Source: Peptostreptococcus canis (GTDB taxonomy: Bacteria; Bacillota; Clostridia; Peptostreptococcales; Peptostreptococcaceae). Taken from it: DNA of 64,000 nt. This document shows, one piece after another, positions 18,783 to 29,074 of the stretch (position 1 is the first letter of the stretch; each line of letters starts with the position of its first letter). The notes beneath the pieces were generated by a model. It saw only the letters and a program-made list of their open reading frames with translations. It made no database searches and had not been told where the DNA came from. Position numbers and translations under genes: made by a program. Location of the stretch: positions 304,258 through 368,257 of the forward strand of contig NZ_JABGBW010000002.1 of assembly GCF_014229965.1 (NCBI RefSeq), read 5' to 3'.

Positions 18783-19232
18783 CTAAAAAGTTTTATTTGA
18801 ATCGACTAGCAATGTAACCGGGCCGTCATTTATTAACTCGACCATCATATGAGTTCTAAATTTTCCTGTTTCAGTTTTCACTCCTAATGCCCTGACTTTT
18901 TCTACAAATTTAATGTAGAAATCATCCGCTTTATCCGGTTTAGCTGCGTCTGTGAATCCCGGTCTTCTTCCTTTTCTACAATCACCAAAAAGTGTAAATT
19001 GACTTACGACCAATAATTCTCCATTAACGTCTTTTAATGATAAATTCATTTTATCATTTTCATCTTCAAATATTCTTAGATTAATTATTTTATCAACCAT
19101 ATAATCTATATCTTTTATTTCATCATCTTCTGCAATTCCTAGTAACACAAGCAGACCGGAATTTATCTTACCTGTCACTTCTCCATCTACTTTGACATTT
19201 GAAGAAGATACTCTCTGAACTACCGCCCTCAT
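18783..19232 (-). CDS. dtd: D-aminoacyl-tRNA deacylase
   Basis: Removes D-amino acids mis-attached to tRNA, a cytoplasmic proofreading step. The 149-residue length is standard. Visible signatures are [18 protein letters not shown] at the start, the catalytic [15 protein letters not shown] region (about 77-91) and the GPVT loop near 136-139. It lies ten bases from relA and is often found next to it in Firmicutes. Confidence 0.95.
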   Translation of the reverse strand: MRAVVQRVSSSNVKVDGEVTGKINSGLLVLLGIAEDDEIKDIDYMVDKIINLRIFEDENDKMNLSLKDVNGELLVVSQFTLFGDCRKGRRPGFTDAAKPDKADDFYIKFVEKVRALGVKTETGKFRTHMMVELINDGPVTLLVDSNKTF

Positions 19233-19242
19233 TTATCTACCT

Positions 19243-21489
19243 CTATTTTCCATTTATTCTATAAGTTTCCTCAACACCTGGTATATTCATCATTTTTCTA
19301 ATTACCTGATTTAATTGATCTATTCCATTGACTTCTAAAGTTAAATCTATAGTAATACCAATTTCGCTTCCCTTTCTAGCATATATGCCAGCCAATCTTA
19401 TTTTCTCATTTGATATTACATGGGTTATTTCATTTACTATACCTCTTCTATCATTTGCTTTAATTTGTATATCTGCTTCAAATCTAGAATCATTATCCTC
19501 TATCCAGGATACTTTTACCATTTTACCCGAATATTTTTCTTTGTCTCTAATTATATTCTCACAATCTACTCTATGAACTGTAACACCTCTGCCTCTTGTG
19601 ATATATCCCACTATATCATCACCGGGAAGTGGACTACAGCATTTAGCAAATCTTACATAAATCCCTTCAAGTCCGTCAACCTGTACACCAGTATGCCTTT
19701 TTTCTTTTTTCTTTGATTTACTGCTTTTTAATTTTTCATTTTCAGTAATGTTATGTCGCTCTACATCTTCTTCAAGGTTAATTTGTTGTACTTTTTCTAG
19801 CTTACGAGCATCTCTCAATAAAATATCTTTTACTTTTGTCACAACTTGATTGCACGCTATTCCACCGTAACCTATAGTAGCTAAAAAATCATCATAGTCC
19901 GGTTGATTAAATTTTTTCCCAACTTCTTTCAATGCATTTTGAACATCTACATCACTTTTATTAAGATTAACTCTCTTTAATTCTTTTTCTAAGATTGCCA
20001 ATCCTCTTTCTATATTTTCTTCTCTTCTTTCTTTTTTGAAAAACTGCCTTATTCTATTTCTTGCATTTGGAGTTTTAACTATATTGAGCCAATCCCTACT
20101 CGGTCCGGGCGAATTTGAACTAGTCTGTATTTCTACAATTTCTCCATTTTGTAATTTATAGTCAAGCGGAACCATCTTTCCATTAACCTTGGCTCCTGTG
20201 CATAAATTACCGACTTTCGAGTGAATTCTATATGCAAAATCTATAGGAATTGATCCATTTGGCAATTCCATCACTTCGCCCTGAGGTGTAAAAACATATA
20301 CCTGTGCATTTAATACATCATCTTTCAGCGCATCTAAAAATTCATGTGGATCAGTCACATCTTTTTCCCATTCCATCATCAACCTTAGCCATTGCAACTT
20401 TTCATCAATCTTAGAATTTTCGGTACTGGTAATCCCTTCTTTATATTTCCAATGTGCAGCAACCCCATATTCTGCAATATTATGCATTTCATGAGTTCTA
20501 ATTTGAATCTCAACAGGTTCTCCATCAGAACCAATTACAGTTGTATGAAGAGATTGATACATATTAGGTTTTGGAACCGCAATATAATCTTTAAATCTAC
20601 CAGGCATAGGTTTCCAAAGTGTATGGATAGTCCCTAATACACCATAACAGTCTTTTAAAGAATCCACAATCACTCTAATCGCTATTAAATCATATATTTC
20701 ATCAAAACTTTTATTCTTTGATTTCATTTTTTTATATATACTGTAAAAATGTTTTGGTCTTCCATATACTTCACAATTTATTTCCATATCATTAAAAGTA
20801 TCTCTAAGCAATTCAACTATATTTTGAATATATTTCTCTCTTTGTTCCCTCTTCATTTTTACTTTTTTGACAAGTTTGTAGTATCCTTCAGGATCAAGAT
20901 ATCTCAATGAAAGATCTTCTAATTCCCATTTTATCTTAGATATACCTAGTCTATGTGCAATTCCAGCGTAAATATCCAAAGTCTCCTGCGCCTTATATAT
21001 TGCCTTTTCAGGATCCATATATTCTAGTGTTCTCATATTATGTAGCCTGTCAGCTAGCTTAATAAGTATAACTCTCATATCCTTTGCCATCGCTAAAAAC
21101 ATCTTCCTAAGATTTTCAGATTGAGATTCTTCTTTTGTCATATACTTAATTTTACCAAGCTTCGTAACCCCATCAACCAATATGGCTACATCTTTACCAA
21201 ACATTTCCTCTATATCTTTATCTTCGTATTTAGTATCCTCGACAACATCGTGTAATAATCCGCCACAAATAGTATCAATATCCAATTGCATATCCGCCAA
21301 AATATTGGCAACAGCTTTAGGATGTATAAAATAGGGTTCACCCGATTTTCTTACCTGATCAACATGTGCCTTTTCAGATAAATTATAAGCTTCCTTGACT
21401 TTATTGAAATCAGCATTTGGTGCATATAATCTTATTTTTTCTATTAATTTTTTCAAATCTTCATCACAATAATGTTCATTATTATTCAT
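19243..21489 (-). CDS. relA: Bifunctional (p)ppGpp synthetase/hydrolase
   Basis: Rel/SpoT enzyme that makes and degrades the alarmone (p)ppGpp in the stringent response. The 748 residues show the full long form: HD hydrolase domain (LLHDVVEDTKYED, about 78-90), synthetase domain (PKPNMYQSLHTTVIG, about 310-324), TGS domain (about 392-455), a conserved cysteine region (FAKCCSPLPGDDIVG, about 605-619) and a C-terminal ACT domain (about 670-748). Both catalytic sites look intact. It sits between apt and dtd. Confidence 0.95.
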   Translation of the reverse strand: MNNNEHYCDEDLKKLIEKIRLYAPNADFNKVKEAYNLSEKAHVDQVRKSGEPYFIHPKAVANILADMQLDIDTICGGLLHDVVEDTKYEDKDIEEMFGKDVAILVDGVTKLGKIKYMTKEESQSENLRKMFLAMAKDMRVILIKLADRLHNMRTLEYMDPEKAIYKAQETLDIYAGIAHRLGISKIKWELEDLSLRYLDPEGYYKLVKKVKMKREQREKYIQNIVELLRDTFNDMEINCEVYGRPKHFYSIYKKMKSKNKSFDEIYDLIAIRVIVDSLKDCYGVLGTIHTLWKPMPGRFKDYIAVPKPNMYQSLHTTVIGSDGEPVEIQIRTHEMHNIAEYGVAAHWKYKEGITSTENSKIDEKLQWLRLMMEWEKDVTDPHEFLDALKDDVLNAQVYVFTPQGEVMELPNGSIPIDFAYRIHSKVGNLCTGAKVNGKMVPLDYKLQNGEIVEIQTSSNSPGPSRDWLNIVKTPNARNRIRQFFKKERREENIERGLAILEKELKRVNLNKSDVDVQNALKEVGKKFNQPDYDDFLATIGYGGIACNQVVTKVKDILLRDARKLEKVQQINLEEDVERHNITENEKLKSSKSKKKEKRHTGVQVDGLEGIYVRFAKCCSPLPGDDIVGYITRGRGVTVHRVDCENIIRDKEKYSGKMVKVSWIEDNDSRFEADIQIKANDRRGIVNEITHVISNEKIRLAGIYARKGSEIGITIDLTLEVNGIDQLNQVIRKMMNIPGVEETYRINGK

Positions 21490-21537
21490 ACATAATCACT
21501 CCCATCCATGCCAATTCCATAAAGCCCTCAATTTTTT

Positions 21538-22062
21538 CTATTCTGCAGAATAGTGAACCAAAGAATTGACCTCATATCCATTCAGTTTATCTCTACCCTT
21601 TAAAAAGTCTAATTCTATTAAAAATTGTAACGAAACCACCTCTCCACCGAGCTTTTCAATCAATTTCGAAGCTGCAGCTACTGTTCCACCTGTTGCAAGC
21701 AAATCATCTACAATAGCTACCTTTTGTCCGGGAGCAATAGCATCCTTATGTATTTCCAATATATCTGTTCCATACTCTAAACTATATTCGTATGATTCAA
21801 CTTCAGATGGCAACTTCCCTGGTTTTCTAATTGGAACAAAACCAACTCCTAATTTATAGGCTACCGGAGTTCCAAGAATAAATCCCCTTGCTTCCGGTCC
21901 AACAATTATGTCTACGCCGCCGAGCCTTTCCAGATTATTAGCAATAGTATCCACTGCAAATTTAAATGCATCTCCATCTCCCAAAAGAGTTGTAATATCC
22001 TTAAAACCGATACCAGGCTTAGGGAAGTTTTGCACATTTCTAATTTTTGACTGTAAATTCAT
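21538..22062 (-). CDS. apt: Adenine phosphoribosyltransferase
   Basis: Salvages adenine to AMP using PRPP. The 174 residues match the family in length and carry the substrate loop [10 protein letters not shown] (about 59-68) and the PRPP-binding motif [13 protein letters not shown] (about 115-127). It lies between recJ and relA, the common Firmicute arrangement. Confidence 0.96.
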   Translation of the reverse strand: MNLQSKIRNVQNFPKPGIGFKDITTLLGDGDAFKFAVDTIANNLERLGGVDIIVGPEARGFILGTPVAYKLGVGFVPIRKPGKLPSEVESYEYSLEYGTDILEIHKDAIAPGQKVAIVDDLLATGGTVAAASKLIEKLGGEVVSLQFLIELDFLKGRDKLNGYEVNSLVHYSAE

Positions 22063-22114
22063 AATACCCTCCGTAAATGGTTATTCTTCATATTTTGATT
22101 ATTTTTTTCAAAAT

Positions 22115-24664
22115 TTATATTTTATATGTATTTTCGAACTTTTGTTTTGTCTCGTTAATGCCTACTATTATTCTGTTCTTTTTTAAATCCAACTTGTTCG
22201 CCGGTTTTGGAAGAATTTTAAAAACAAACTCACCTTTTTCAAAATCAATATTATAATCTATTAGATTTTCATTTTTTAAAACATCCAGAATAATTAGTAA
22301 CTCCGTAGTTGAAATATCTATTGTTCTAGCAAAAAAATCAAAATCTACTTTACCGGATTCCACAAGCATCAAATACTTGTAAGCATTTACGAATTTTTCT
22401 CTATTAAACGACTGTTCATTAAATTTATTAACAAGATGTATAAAATCAGATTCATTAAAATTCAATATAATTTGAGAATTTTCATTTTTACTAATAAATA
22501 TTTTGTCCAGGTCCGCAATATTATCAACATAATCATATATAATAATTTTATTATATACTTTTAATTCACTTTTATCAATATTTGATAAAAACATGATATT
22601 ATTTTTTTCACTATTAGAAATATTTAAATCAGAAATGTATCTGAAGTAACCATTTATAGTATTTATAATTGCAACTGTATTATCATCAATTTCCATAATA
22701 ATATCGCTATCTCTTTTCACATTTCTATTTTCAATATTATGGCGAATTTCTTGATATTCTTCGTAATTTTCATAACTCAAAATTTTCTTGATATCATCTA
22801 TATTATCATTTTTGAAAAAATTATTCATATGATCATAAATAAAATTATATTCAATAAAATCAGTATCATTTTTTTCTTTATTTTTATTAAAATCATCATT
22901 TTTATATCTATCTAAATTAATAATTTTTGATACAGTTTTTACAACTTCCGGATATAGGGAAATGTCTTTTGGTCTACTAAGTCTAACGTCTTTTATTTGC
23001 AACTGAATTTTTGTATTTCCATTAAAAGTATTCTCATCGATTCTGCAGACTACATCAATCATATCACCTACATCAAATATCTCTTTCAAATGTGACATAC
23101 CAAAACCAATGCATTCATATTCCTTTTCCTTTTCAATTAATATTTTTAAATGATTTTTGTCCTTACCTAATAGAAAAATGTTCTTTACATAGCAATCTCT
23201 TATTAAAAAATGCGGTGTTGGATTTTTTATTCCAAACGGTTCTAATAAATGTAATCTATCTACTAATTTCAAATTTAATTTTTTTTCGTCTATTTCATAT
23301 TCTATTTTTATCTCTTCAACTAAATCTTCATCTTCAAGCTCAAAATCAGCTATTTCATTTATTTTTTTTCTAAAAGAGGCTATTTTTTCTTTCTCTATTG
23401 AAAGACCTGCTGCTTGCTCATGCCCTCCAAATTTTAACATATAATCCTTACACTTAAGCATTGCATCGAAAATATCAAATCCCTTAATAGACCTCGCAGA
23501 ACCAACTGCTATGCCATCTTCTAAACAAAGCAATATACATGGTTTATAATATTTTTCTGTAAGTTTTGACGCCACTATTCCTATAATTCCATGATGCCAT
23601 CCTTCAGATGCAAGGACTATAACTTTATCATCCTCATAACTTCCATCAAGCGATAAAATATTTTCAGCTTCTTTATAAATTTTGGATTCTATTAATTGTC
23701 TTTCTTCATTTTTTATATTCATAAGTTCAGCTATTTCTTTTGCTTTTTCATCATTATCACATGTAAAAAGCTCAACCCCCAAGCTTGAAAATCCCAGCCT
23801 TCCTGATGCATTTATTCTAGGTCCGATAGCGAAACCTAAATGAGAACTTTTTATTTTAAAATCTGTTAGTCCGCACACTTCCAGAAGAGCTTTCATTCCT
23901 ATGTTATTTCCTCTTCCAATTATATCCAGACCATTCTTCACTATTATTCTATTTTCATCGAGTACCGGCATAATATCACAAATAGTAGCAAGAGATACTA
24001 TTTCTAAATATCTATATATATTATTTATAATATATTCATCACCTTCGAGTGCATGAATAAGCTTAAAAGCAACTCCACATCCGCAAATACCTTTAAATGG
24101 ATATGCACAATCTTCTCTCTTAGGATCCACCACTGCAACTGCATTTGGCAATTCCAATTGACACTCATGATGATCTGTAATTATAACATCAATTCCCAAT
24201 TTTTTTGCATATTCAACTTCTTCCACAGATGTAATACCACAGTCAACTGTAATAATCAAATCTACATTGTCAGATTTAATTTGCTCAATAGCATCTTTAT
24301 TAAGGCCATATCCTTCATCTAATCTATTTGGAATATAATAATTAACATCATAACTAATATGCTTAAAATAAAGAATAAGAATCGATGTTGATGAAACACC
24401 ATCAACATCATAATCTCCGAAAACACATATTTTTTCCCTATTTTCAATAGCTTTTTTTATTCTTATTACCGCTTTCTCCATATCTTTTAATAAAAACGGA
24501 TCTCTCAAATATTCAAAATTAGATTTTATAAACATCTGAATATCATCATATTCTGTTATTCCTCTATTTATCATTATTTGAGCTATTTCATTGCTTATAT
24601 TAAATTTTTCAGTATTTATATTCCCACTGGGCTCACATTTATTAATCACTGTCCATTTTTTCAT
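22115..24664 (-). CDS. recJ: Single-stranded-DNA exonuclease RecJ
   Basis: A 5'-3' single-strand DNA exonuclease used in recombination and repair. The DHH motifs are visible: FGDYDVDGVSSTSIL (about 81-95) and ITDHHE (about 163-168), with the DHHA1 motif GGHEQAAG (about 413-420) and an OB-fold region after about 460. At 849 residues it is longer than typical RecJ (about 570-800); the extra 270 or so C-terminal residues are AT-rich, asparagine- and lysine-rich and not clearly conserved, as in some clostridial RecJ. It is three bases after the ubiB-like gene. Confidence 0.92.
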   Translation of the reverse strand: MKKWTVINKCEPSGNINTEKFNISNEIAQIMINRGITEYDDIQMFIKSNFEYLRDPFLLKDMEKAVIRIKKAIENREKICVFGDYDVDGVSSTSILILYFKHISYDVNYYIPNRLDEGYGLNKDAIEQIKSDNVDLIITVDCGITSVEEVEYAKKLGIDVIITDHHECQLELPNAVAVVDPKREDCAYPFKGICGCGVAFKLIHALEGDEYIINNIYRYLEIVSLATICDIMPVLDENRIIVKNGLDIIGRGNNIGMKALLEVCGLTDFKIKSSHLGFAIGPRINASGRLGFSSLGVELFTCDNDEKAKEIAELMNIKNEERQLIESKIYKEAENILSLDGSYEDDKVIVLASEGWHHGIIGIVASKLTEKYYKPCILLCLEDGIAVGSARSIKGFDIFDAMLKCKDYMLKFGGHEQAAGLSIEKEKIASFRKKINEIADFELEDEDLVEEIKIEYEIDEKKLNLKLVDRLHLLEPFGIKNPTPHFLIRDCYVKNIFLLGKDKNHLKILIEKEKEYECIGFGMSHLKEIFDVGDMIDVVCRIDENTFNGNTKIQLQIKDVRLSRPKDISLYPEVVKTVSKIINLDRYKNDDFNKNKEKNDTDFIEYNFIYDHMNNFFKNDNIDDIKKILSYENYEEYQEIRHNIENRNVKRDSDIIMEIDDNTVAIINTINGYFRYISDLNISNSEKNNIMFLSNIDKSELKVYNKIIIYDYVDNIADLDKIFISKNENSQIILNFNESDFIHLVNKFNEQSFNREKFVNAYKYLMLVESGKVDFDFFARTIDISTTELLIILDVLKNENLIDYNIDFEKGEFVFKILPKPANKLDLKKNRIIVGINETKQKFENTYKI

Positions 24665-24666
24665 TT

Positions 24667-26334
24667 TTATTTACCTTTATTGAAATTATTTTTCAACATA
24701 AGAAACACAAGAGTTATTCCAATAATAAAGGAAATTATAAATCCTGCTATGCTTACATATTTTATTGTACGACTTTTTTCTATATTTGAAGATGCCAATA
24801 TTAAAGACGAACCTACTATACAAGCCGCAAGTGTTATACTCATTGATACCTGAGTAGTGAACTTTCTCAAACTTTCTTCTAAAGTAGGAGCTTCAAACTC
24901 TCCAATATCCAATTTTAAATTATTTTTTTCTAATATATTTAAGATACCTTTTATTTGTCCAGGAACTGTAATAAAATCATAATAATATTCATCTATATTT
25001 GCTTTTAAGTTCCCCATACTTCTCTTTATGTCAAGTTTCTCTTCCCTATAATATTTAAGATATGCATTTGCAATTGATTCAACACTAAAATCCTTATATA
25101 GACCTCTTGATGTTCCTTCAAGTGTTATTACTGTCTTACCTAAAAGGACCAACTGTGATGGAAGAACTATTTTATGATTTCTCATAAATCTAAATACTTC
25201 ATCCAGTATTTCGGCAATGCTTAGTTTATCAAGAGGAATATCGTAATAATAGTGTATTAGATATAACAAATCTCTTCTCAATATTTCGTTATTGATATCA
25301 CCTGATATGGCATTCATATCTGTAAGTATTCTTATTATCTGATCAGTATTTTTATTAGTTGATGAAATTATAAGCTGATTTAAATATCTAAGCGTTTTTT
25401 CATCGATTAGACCTATCATCCCAAAATCCACATATGCAAGTTTACCATCGTCAAGTATAAATATATTTCCAGGATGTGGATCTGCATGGAAAAAACCACA
25501 AGTCATTACCTGCCTAAAAAATGATTTAACACCTATATCAATAATCCTCTTCTTTTGGGCATCATCTATATTATAGTCATCTATTTCAGATAGACATATT
25601 CCATCTACCTTCTCCATTACAAGCAATCTTTTAGTAGTGTAGTCATTATATATTTCAGGTATAAATACTTCCCTGCTTTCTTTAAATATTTCACCTAATT
25701 TTATTCCATTAACGGCTTCAAACTTGTAATCCAGTTCTCTTATAAGTTGTACTTCCATTTCTGATATAAGCTCTTTAGCATCTATGTTCCAATCTTTTTT
25801 AAAGAAATCCAGATTTCCCGCCAATCTTTTAAGTATATCGATATCCGATTTTATGATATTTTCTATACCTGGTCTTTGTATTTTAATTACTGCATTTTTA
25901 CCATTGGTAAGCCTTGCACCGTAAACCTGACCTATAGAGGCAGCTGCTATAGGTTGTTCACTTATATATTCAAAAACTTCTTCAATTTCACAAGCGAGTT
26001 CCTCTTTTAAAATATCCATCGCTACAGAATTATCAAAAGGCTCTACATTATCCCTTAGCTGGCTCAATTCTTCAATAATATCATTATCAAACAAATCTTT
26101 TCTCGTACTTATAATCTGACCAATTTTTATATAAGTAGGTCCCAGCTCCTCAAAAGCGTGCCTCAATCTCTGACCTGTTGTCATAGATTTAATACTGCTG
26201 TTTGGTGATTTTGTAATAACTTTCCCAGCTACAGAATCTTTATTCAATTTATCAACTATAAATCCAAAACCATATTTTACTAGTACAGTTGCGATTTCTT
26301 TATATCTACTTAGATGTTTATAGCTTACTCTCAT
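24667..26334 (-). CDS. UbiB/ABC1-family atypical kinase
   Basis: The 555-residue protein belongs to the UbiB/ADCK family, with the alanine-rich loop region AAASIGQVYGARL (about 137-149), the lysine that follows in AVIKIQRPG, and the catalytic stretch GFFHADPHPGNIF (about 276-288) then YVDFGMIG. Two membrane spans end the protein (about 500-550). In respiring bacteria the family supports ubiquinone synthesis; in anaerobes without it the role is unknown, possibly lipid-related. The gene is three bases after the SCIFF maturase stop. Confidence 0.9.
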   Translation of the reverse strand: MRVSYKHLSRYKEIATVLVKYGFGFIVDKLNKDSVAGKVITKSPNSSIKSMTTGQRLRHAFEELGPTYIKIGQIISTRKDLFDNDIIEELSQLRDNVEPFDNSVAMDILKEELACEIEEVFEYISEQPIAAASIGQVYGARLTNGKNAVIKIQRPGIENIIKSDIDILKRLAGNLDFFKKDWNIDAKELISEMEVQLIRELDYKFEAVNGIKLGEIFKESREVFIPEIYNDYTTKRLLVMEKVDGICLSEIDDYNIDDAQKKRIIDIGVKSFFRQVMTCGFFHADPHPGNIFILDDGKLAYVDFGMIGLIDEKTLRYLNQLIISSTNKNTDQIIRILTDMNAISGDINNEILRRDLLYLIHYYYDIPLDKLSIAEILDEVFRFMRNHKIVLPSQLVLLGKTVITLEGTSRGLYKDFSVESIANAYLKYYREEKLDIKRSMGNLKANIDEYYYDFITVPGQIKGILNILEKNNLKLDIGEFEAPTLEESLRKFTTQVSMSITLAACIVGSSLILASSNIEKSRTIKYVSIAGFIISFIIGITLVFLMLKNNFNKGK

Positions 26335-26337
26335 TTA

Positions 26338-27711
26338 TTATTCACCTTCAGTCAACAATTTTGCTTGTATCATTATTGCACATTCCGTTCTCTTTTTTTG
26401 CATTTCACACCCCAAATCATAGGGTTTTGTTATATCTTTGTTAAAATTGATTGCATTTGCATGACAACCACCAGAACAATAGAACTTATTCCAACAACTC
26501 TTACAACTATCCTTATTATACACATGAGCATTTTTAAACATTGATTTTATATCTTCAGGCATATTTATTTCTTTATCATTTAAATTGCCCAATATATATT
26601 CTTCTTTACCTACAAACTGATGACATGGATATATATCCCCATTTGGAACTATCGACACATATTCATTGCCTGCACCACATCCGGTTATTCTTTTTATTAC
26701 ACAAGGTCCTTGATTCAAATCAACTATAAAATGGAAAAACTTAAATTTTTCTCCTTTAAGTTGTCTTTCAGCTATTTCGGCAGCAAATTTTTCATATTCA
26801 TCAAAAATTCTTGGTAAATCCTCTTCTCGCAAAGCAAATGGATTCGTTTCATCATCCACAACAGGTTCGATAGATGTAAGTTCAAACCCTAAATCTGCAA
26901 AATGCTTAACATCTTTCGAAAAATCAAGATTATCTCTTGTAAAAGTTCCTCTAACATAGTAGTATTTATCTTTCGGTCTCTGTTTTACAAGTTTCTGAAA
27001 TTTGGGAACTATAATATCATAACTTCCATGATTGTTCAGTGTAGGTCTCATACCATCATTAATTTCTTTCCTTCCATCCAGTGAAAGTACCACATTATGC
27101 ATATTTTCATTTATAAAATCTATTTTTTCATCATCTAATAAAACTCCATTAGTTGTAATTGTATATCTTATATTTTTTCCAAATGGTTTTTCTTTTTCTC
27201 TACCATATTTAACCAGTTCTTTAACAACTTCCCAATTCATAAGTGGCTCTCCTCCAAAAAAATCTATTTCCAGATTTTTTCTATTACCACTATTTTCCAC
27301 CAAAAAGTCGATTGCTTTTTTACCGATTTCCAGTGACATTAATTCAGCTTTTCCTCCGAAATCACCTTGCTTTGCAAAACAATATTTACATTTCAAGTTG
27401 CAGTCATGAGCAACATTTAGACAGAGTGCTTTTACAACAGGTTTCCTATCTACAAAGCTAGGATGTAATTCATATTCATCTTCTGAATACAACAACCCCT
27501 CTTTGACAAGACTTTCTATCTCATCATATGACTCTTCTATTTTTTCTTTATCATATTCACTTTCCAATAATTGAACTATATCTTCAAGTGTTTTTTCTTC
27601 ATAATAGTCTAATACTCTATATGTAACATCATCTACAACATGAACAGCACCGCCGTTTACATCAATAACGATATTAAAACCGTTCATATTGTATTTATGT
27701 ATCATTTTCAA
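26338..27711 (-). CDS. Thioether-forming radical SAM maturase of SCIFF-type peptides
   Basis: A radical SAM/SPASM enzyme closely resembling CteB, which joins cysteine sulfur to a neighbouring residue in the six-cysteine SCIFF peptide. Residues about 1-85 form a peptide-recognition (RRE-like) region. The cluster motif is CNLKCKYCFAKQGDFGGK (Cys at about 104, 108, 111), followed by FFGGEPLMNW and the C-terminal SPASM cysteines (GCGAG, YPCHQF, CKSCWNKFYCSGGC). The start is TTG at 27711, eight bases after GGGGG; the ATG two codons on is too distant. The precursor peptide gene normally lies directly upstream, but none fits in 27712-27866. It opens the ten-gene run. Confidence 0.9.
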   Translation of the reverse strand: MKMIHKYNMNGFNIVIDVNGGAVHVVDDVTYRVLDYYEEKTLEDIVQLLESEYDKEKIEESYDEIESLVKEGLLYSEDEYELHPSFVDRKPVVKALCLNVAHDCNLKCKYCFAKQGDFGGKAELMSLEIGKKAIDFLVENSGNRKNLEIDFFGGEPLMNWEVVKELVKYGREKEKPFGKNIRYTITTNGVLLDDEKIDFINENMHNVVLSLDGRKEINDGMRPTLNNHGSYDIIVPKFQKLVKQRPKDKYYYVRGTFTRDNLDFSKDVKHFADLGFELTSIEPVVDDETNPFALREEDLPRIFDEYEKFAAEIAERQLKGEKFKFFHFIVDLNQGPCVIKRITGCGAGNEYVSIVPNGDIYPCHQFVGKEEYILGNLNDKEINMPEDIKSMFKNAHVYNKDSCKSCWNKFYCSGGCHANAINFNKDITKPYDLGCEMQKKRTECAIMIQAKLLTEGE

Positions 27712-27748
27712 ATTTATTTCCCCCTTATATAATAATATTCCACTCTAT

Positions 27749-27754
27749 ATTATA
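27749..27754 (-). promoter_or_regulatory. -10 box for the ten-gene run
   Basis: TATAAT on the minus strand, about 38 bases before the maturase start codon. No clear -35 hexamer stands at the usual distance. Confidence 0.4.
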
Positions 27755-27831
27755 ACACATATTTTGTCATTAAAACTACCGAATAAGTTCCCTGTTTTTT
27801 TAAATTTTTGCATTAACAACTACTTTTATGT

Positions 27832-27837
27832 TATAAT
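27832..27837 (+). promoter_or_regulatory. -10 box for the lipoprotein gene
   Basis: TATAAT on the plus strand 30 bases before the TTG start, with a weak TTGCAT 18 bases upstream. It and the promoter for the maturase gene diverge within 150 bp. Confidence 0.45.
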
Positions 27838-27866
27838 ATGAATAATTATGAATGGAGGTGGAAATT

Positions 27867-28814
27867 TTGAAATTTTTCAAAAAAGCAATTGCTGCTGTTT
27901 TAGTACTTTGTATGGCAACTTCAATGGTGGCATGTAGTTCTAAAAAAGAAAATCCCAAAATGACAAACGAAAAAAAGACTGAAAAGATTGAATACATTAC
28001 TAAAATAACAAAGGATAACGTAGAGGATATAGTAATAGAATATAAGGAAATACTTTCTTACTATAACGACCTAAAAAACAACTTAAAAGCAATCGATGAT
28101 ATTGCCAAAAATCCTGATTTGGAAAGTGAAGCAGCAAATACTAAAGATTCTATAAATAACGGCTTAACTTTACTATCGGGCACTCAGACATTATATAAAC
28201 CACTTGTTGATGCAAAAAGTATCTTAATAAAAATGTACAGAATTTCCTTAGACATGGCGGATTATGTGGTTTCAAACCCATCTGAATATGAAAAAAAATC
28301 TAAAGAATATCAAAAACTATTTGATGAGTTTAAATCTATAATGGACACGATAAGAACTGACGTAGAAAAAGTCAGAGGTAAATCTCCTACTGAGGACATA
28401 GACATCAAGAGTGATGATAAAAATGACAACAAAAAAGATGATAAAAACAACAAAAGTGATGTAAAAGATAAAAAAGACGATAAAACTTCAGACAAAAAAG
28501 ATAATTCTAGTAATAAAAATAACAGTGGTAAGAATAATCCACCTTCTAATGATGGTTCTGCAAATAAACCTGATCAAGAATTTGTGCCGAAAGTTTCAAG
28601 CTTAAACAGTAGTCTTAGAGGAGAAATTAAAAATGCCGGCTTTAGTGCTGGAGCAAGTTATAAACAATCAGGTGGCGACTCTTCAAACCTATCACAAGTC
28701 GCAGCCCAGATGTTTAATGATATTGAAGGTGATAACCCAATAAATTCAAATGATATTTCTGAAGCAAGACAAATATTTATAAATGCGTTTATAAGTGCAT
28801 ATAATTCAAACTAG
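27867..28814 (+). CDS. Putative lipoprotein with charged linker
   Basis: A 315-residue lipoprotein: signal peptide ending in a lipobox MVAC (Cys at about 23), a helical, lysine- and glutamate-rich domain (about 45-175), a low-complexity linker rich in K, D, N and S (about 178-245), and a C-terminal part of about 70 residues ending in ISEARQIFINAF. The start is TTG at 27867, eight bases after GGAGG; an ATG five codons upstream overlaps that site. No family recognised; the first domain is probably a coiled helical bundle. It is transcribed alone, away from the SCIFF maturase, and ends at a terminator. Confidence 0.8.
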   Translation: MKFFKKAIAAVLVLCMATSMVACSSKKENPKMTNEKKTEKIEYITKITKDNVEDIVIEYKEILSYYNDLKNNLKAIDDIAKNPDLESEAANTKDSINNGLTLLSGTQTLYKPLVDAKSILIKMYRISLDMADYVVSNPSEYEKKSKEYQKLFDEFKSIMDTIRTDVEKVRGKSPTEDIDIKSDDKNDNKKDDKNNKSDVKDKKDDKTSDKKDNSSNKNNSGKNNPPSNDGSANKPDQEFVPKVSSLNSSLRGEIKNAGFSAGASYKQSGGDSSNLSQVAAQMFNDIEGDNPINSNDISEARQIFINAFISAYNSN

Positions 28815-28925
28815 GTCTATCGGGAAGTATACATATATGATTAGCTCAGTTCTTTAGAATATGCTACTATATTTTTAAAAAATACAACATTAATATAACA
28901 TTTTTATAAGAAAATGAAATTATAA

Positions 28926-28957
28926 AAAACTGGAACCCCGAGATTTCCAGTTTTTTT
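28926..28957 (+). terminator. Terminator of the lipoprotein gene
   Basis: AAAACTGGAA and TTTCCAGTTTT form an A-T-flanked hairpin followed by seven T on the plus strand, about 110 bases past the stop. Confidence 0.8.
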
Positions 28958-28994
28958 ATAGTTTATATATATTTTATTTGTTTAAAATAAAATT

Positions 28995-29040
28995 AAAAAG
29001 ACTAGACTTAAAGTACATTAACTTATCATCTAGTCTTTTT
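28995..29040 (-). terminator. Terminator of the unknown gene at 29075
   Basis: AAAAAGACTAGA pairs with TCTAGTCTTTTT across a 22-base loop. On the minus strand it lies 35 bases past the 29075 stop and ends in T-rich sequence; it may work both ways. Confidence 0.75.
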
Positions 29041-29074
29041 GAAGTGATTATGGTAGTTTTGTAAACAAAACGTA

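Noticed and set aside
27712-27866. SCIFF precursor peptide gene upstream of the maturase
   Set aside because: I read both strands for a short cysteine-rich frame with a ribosome site and found none.
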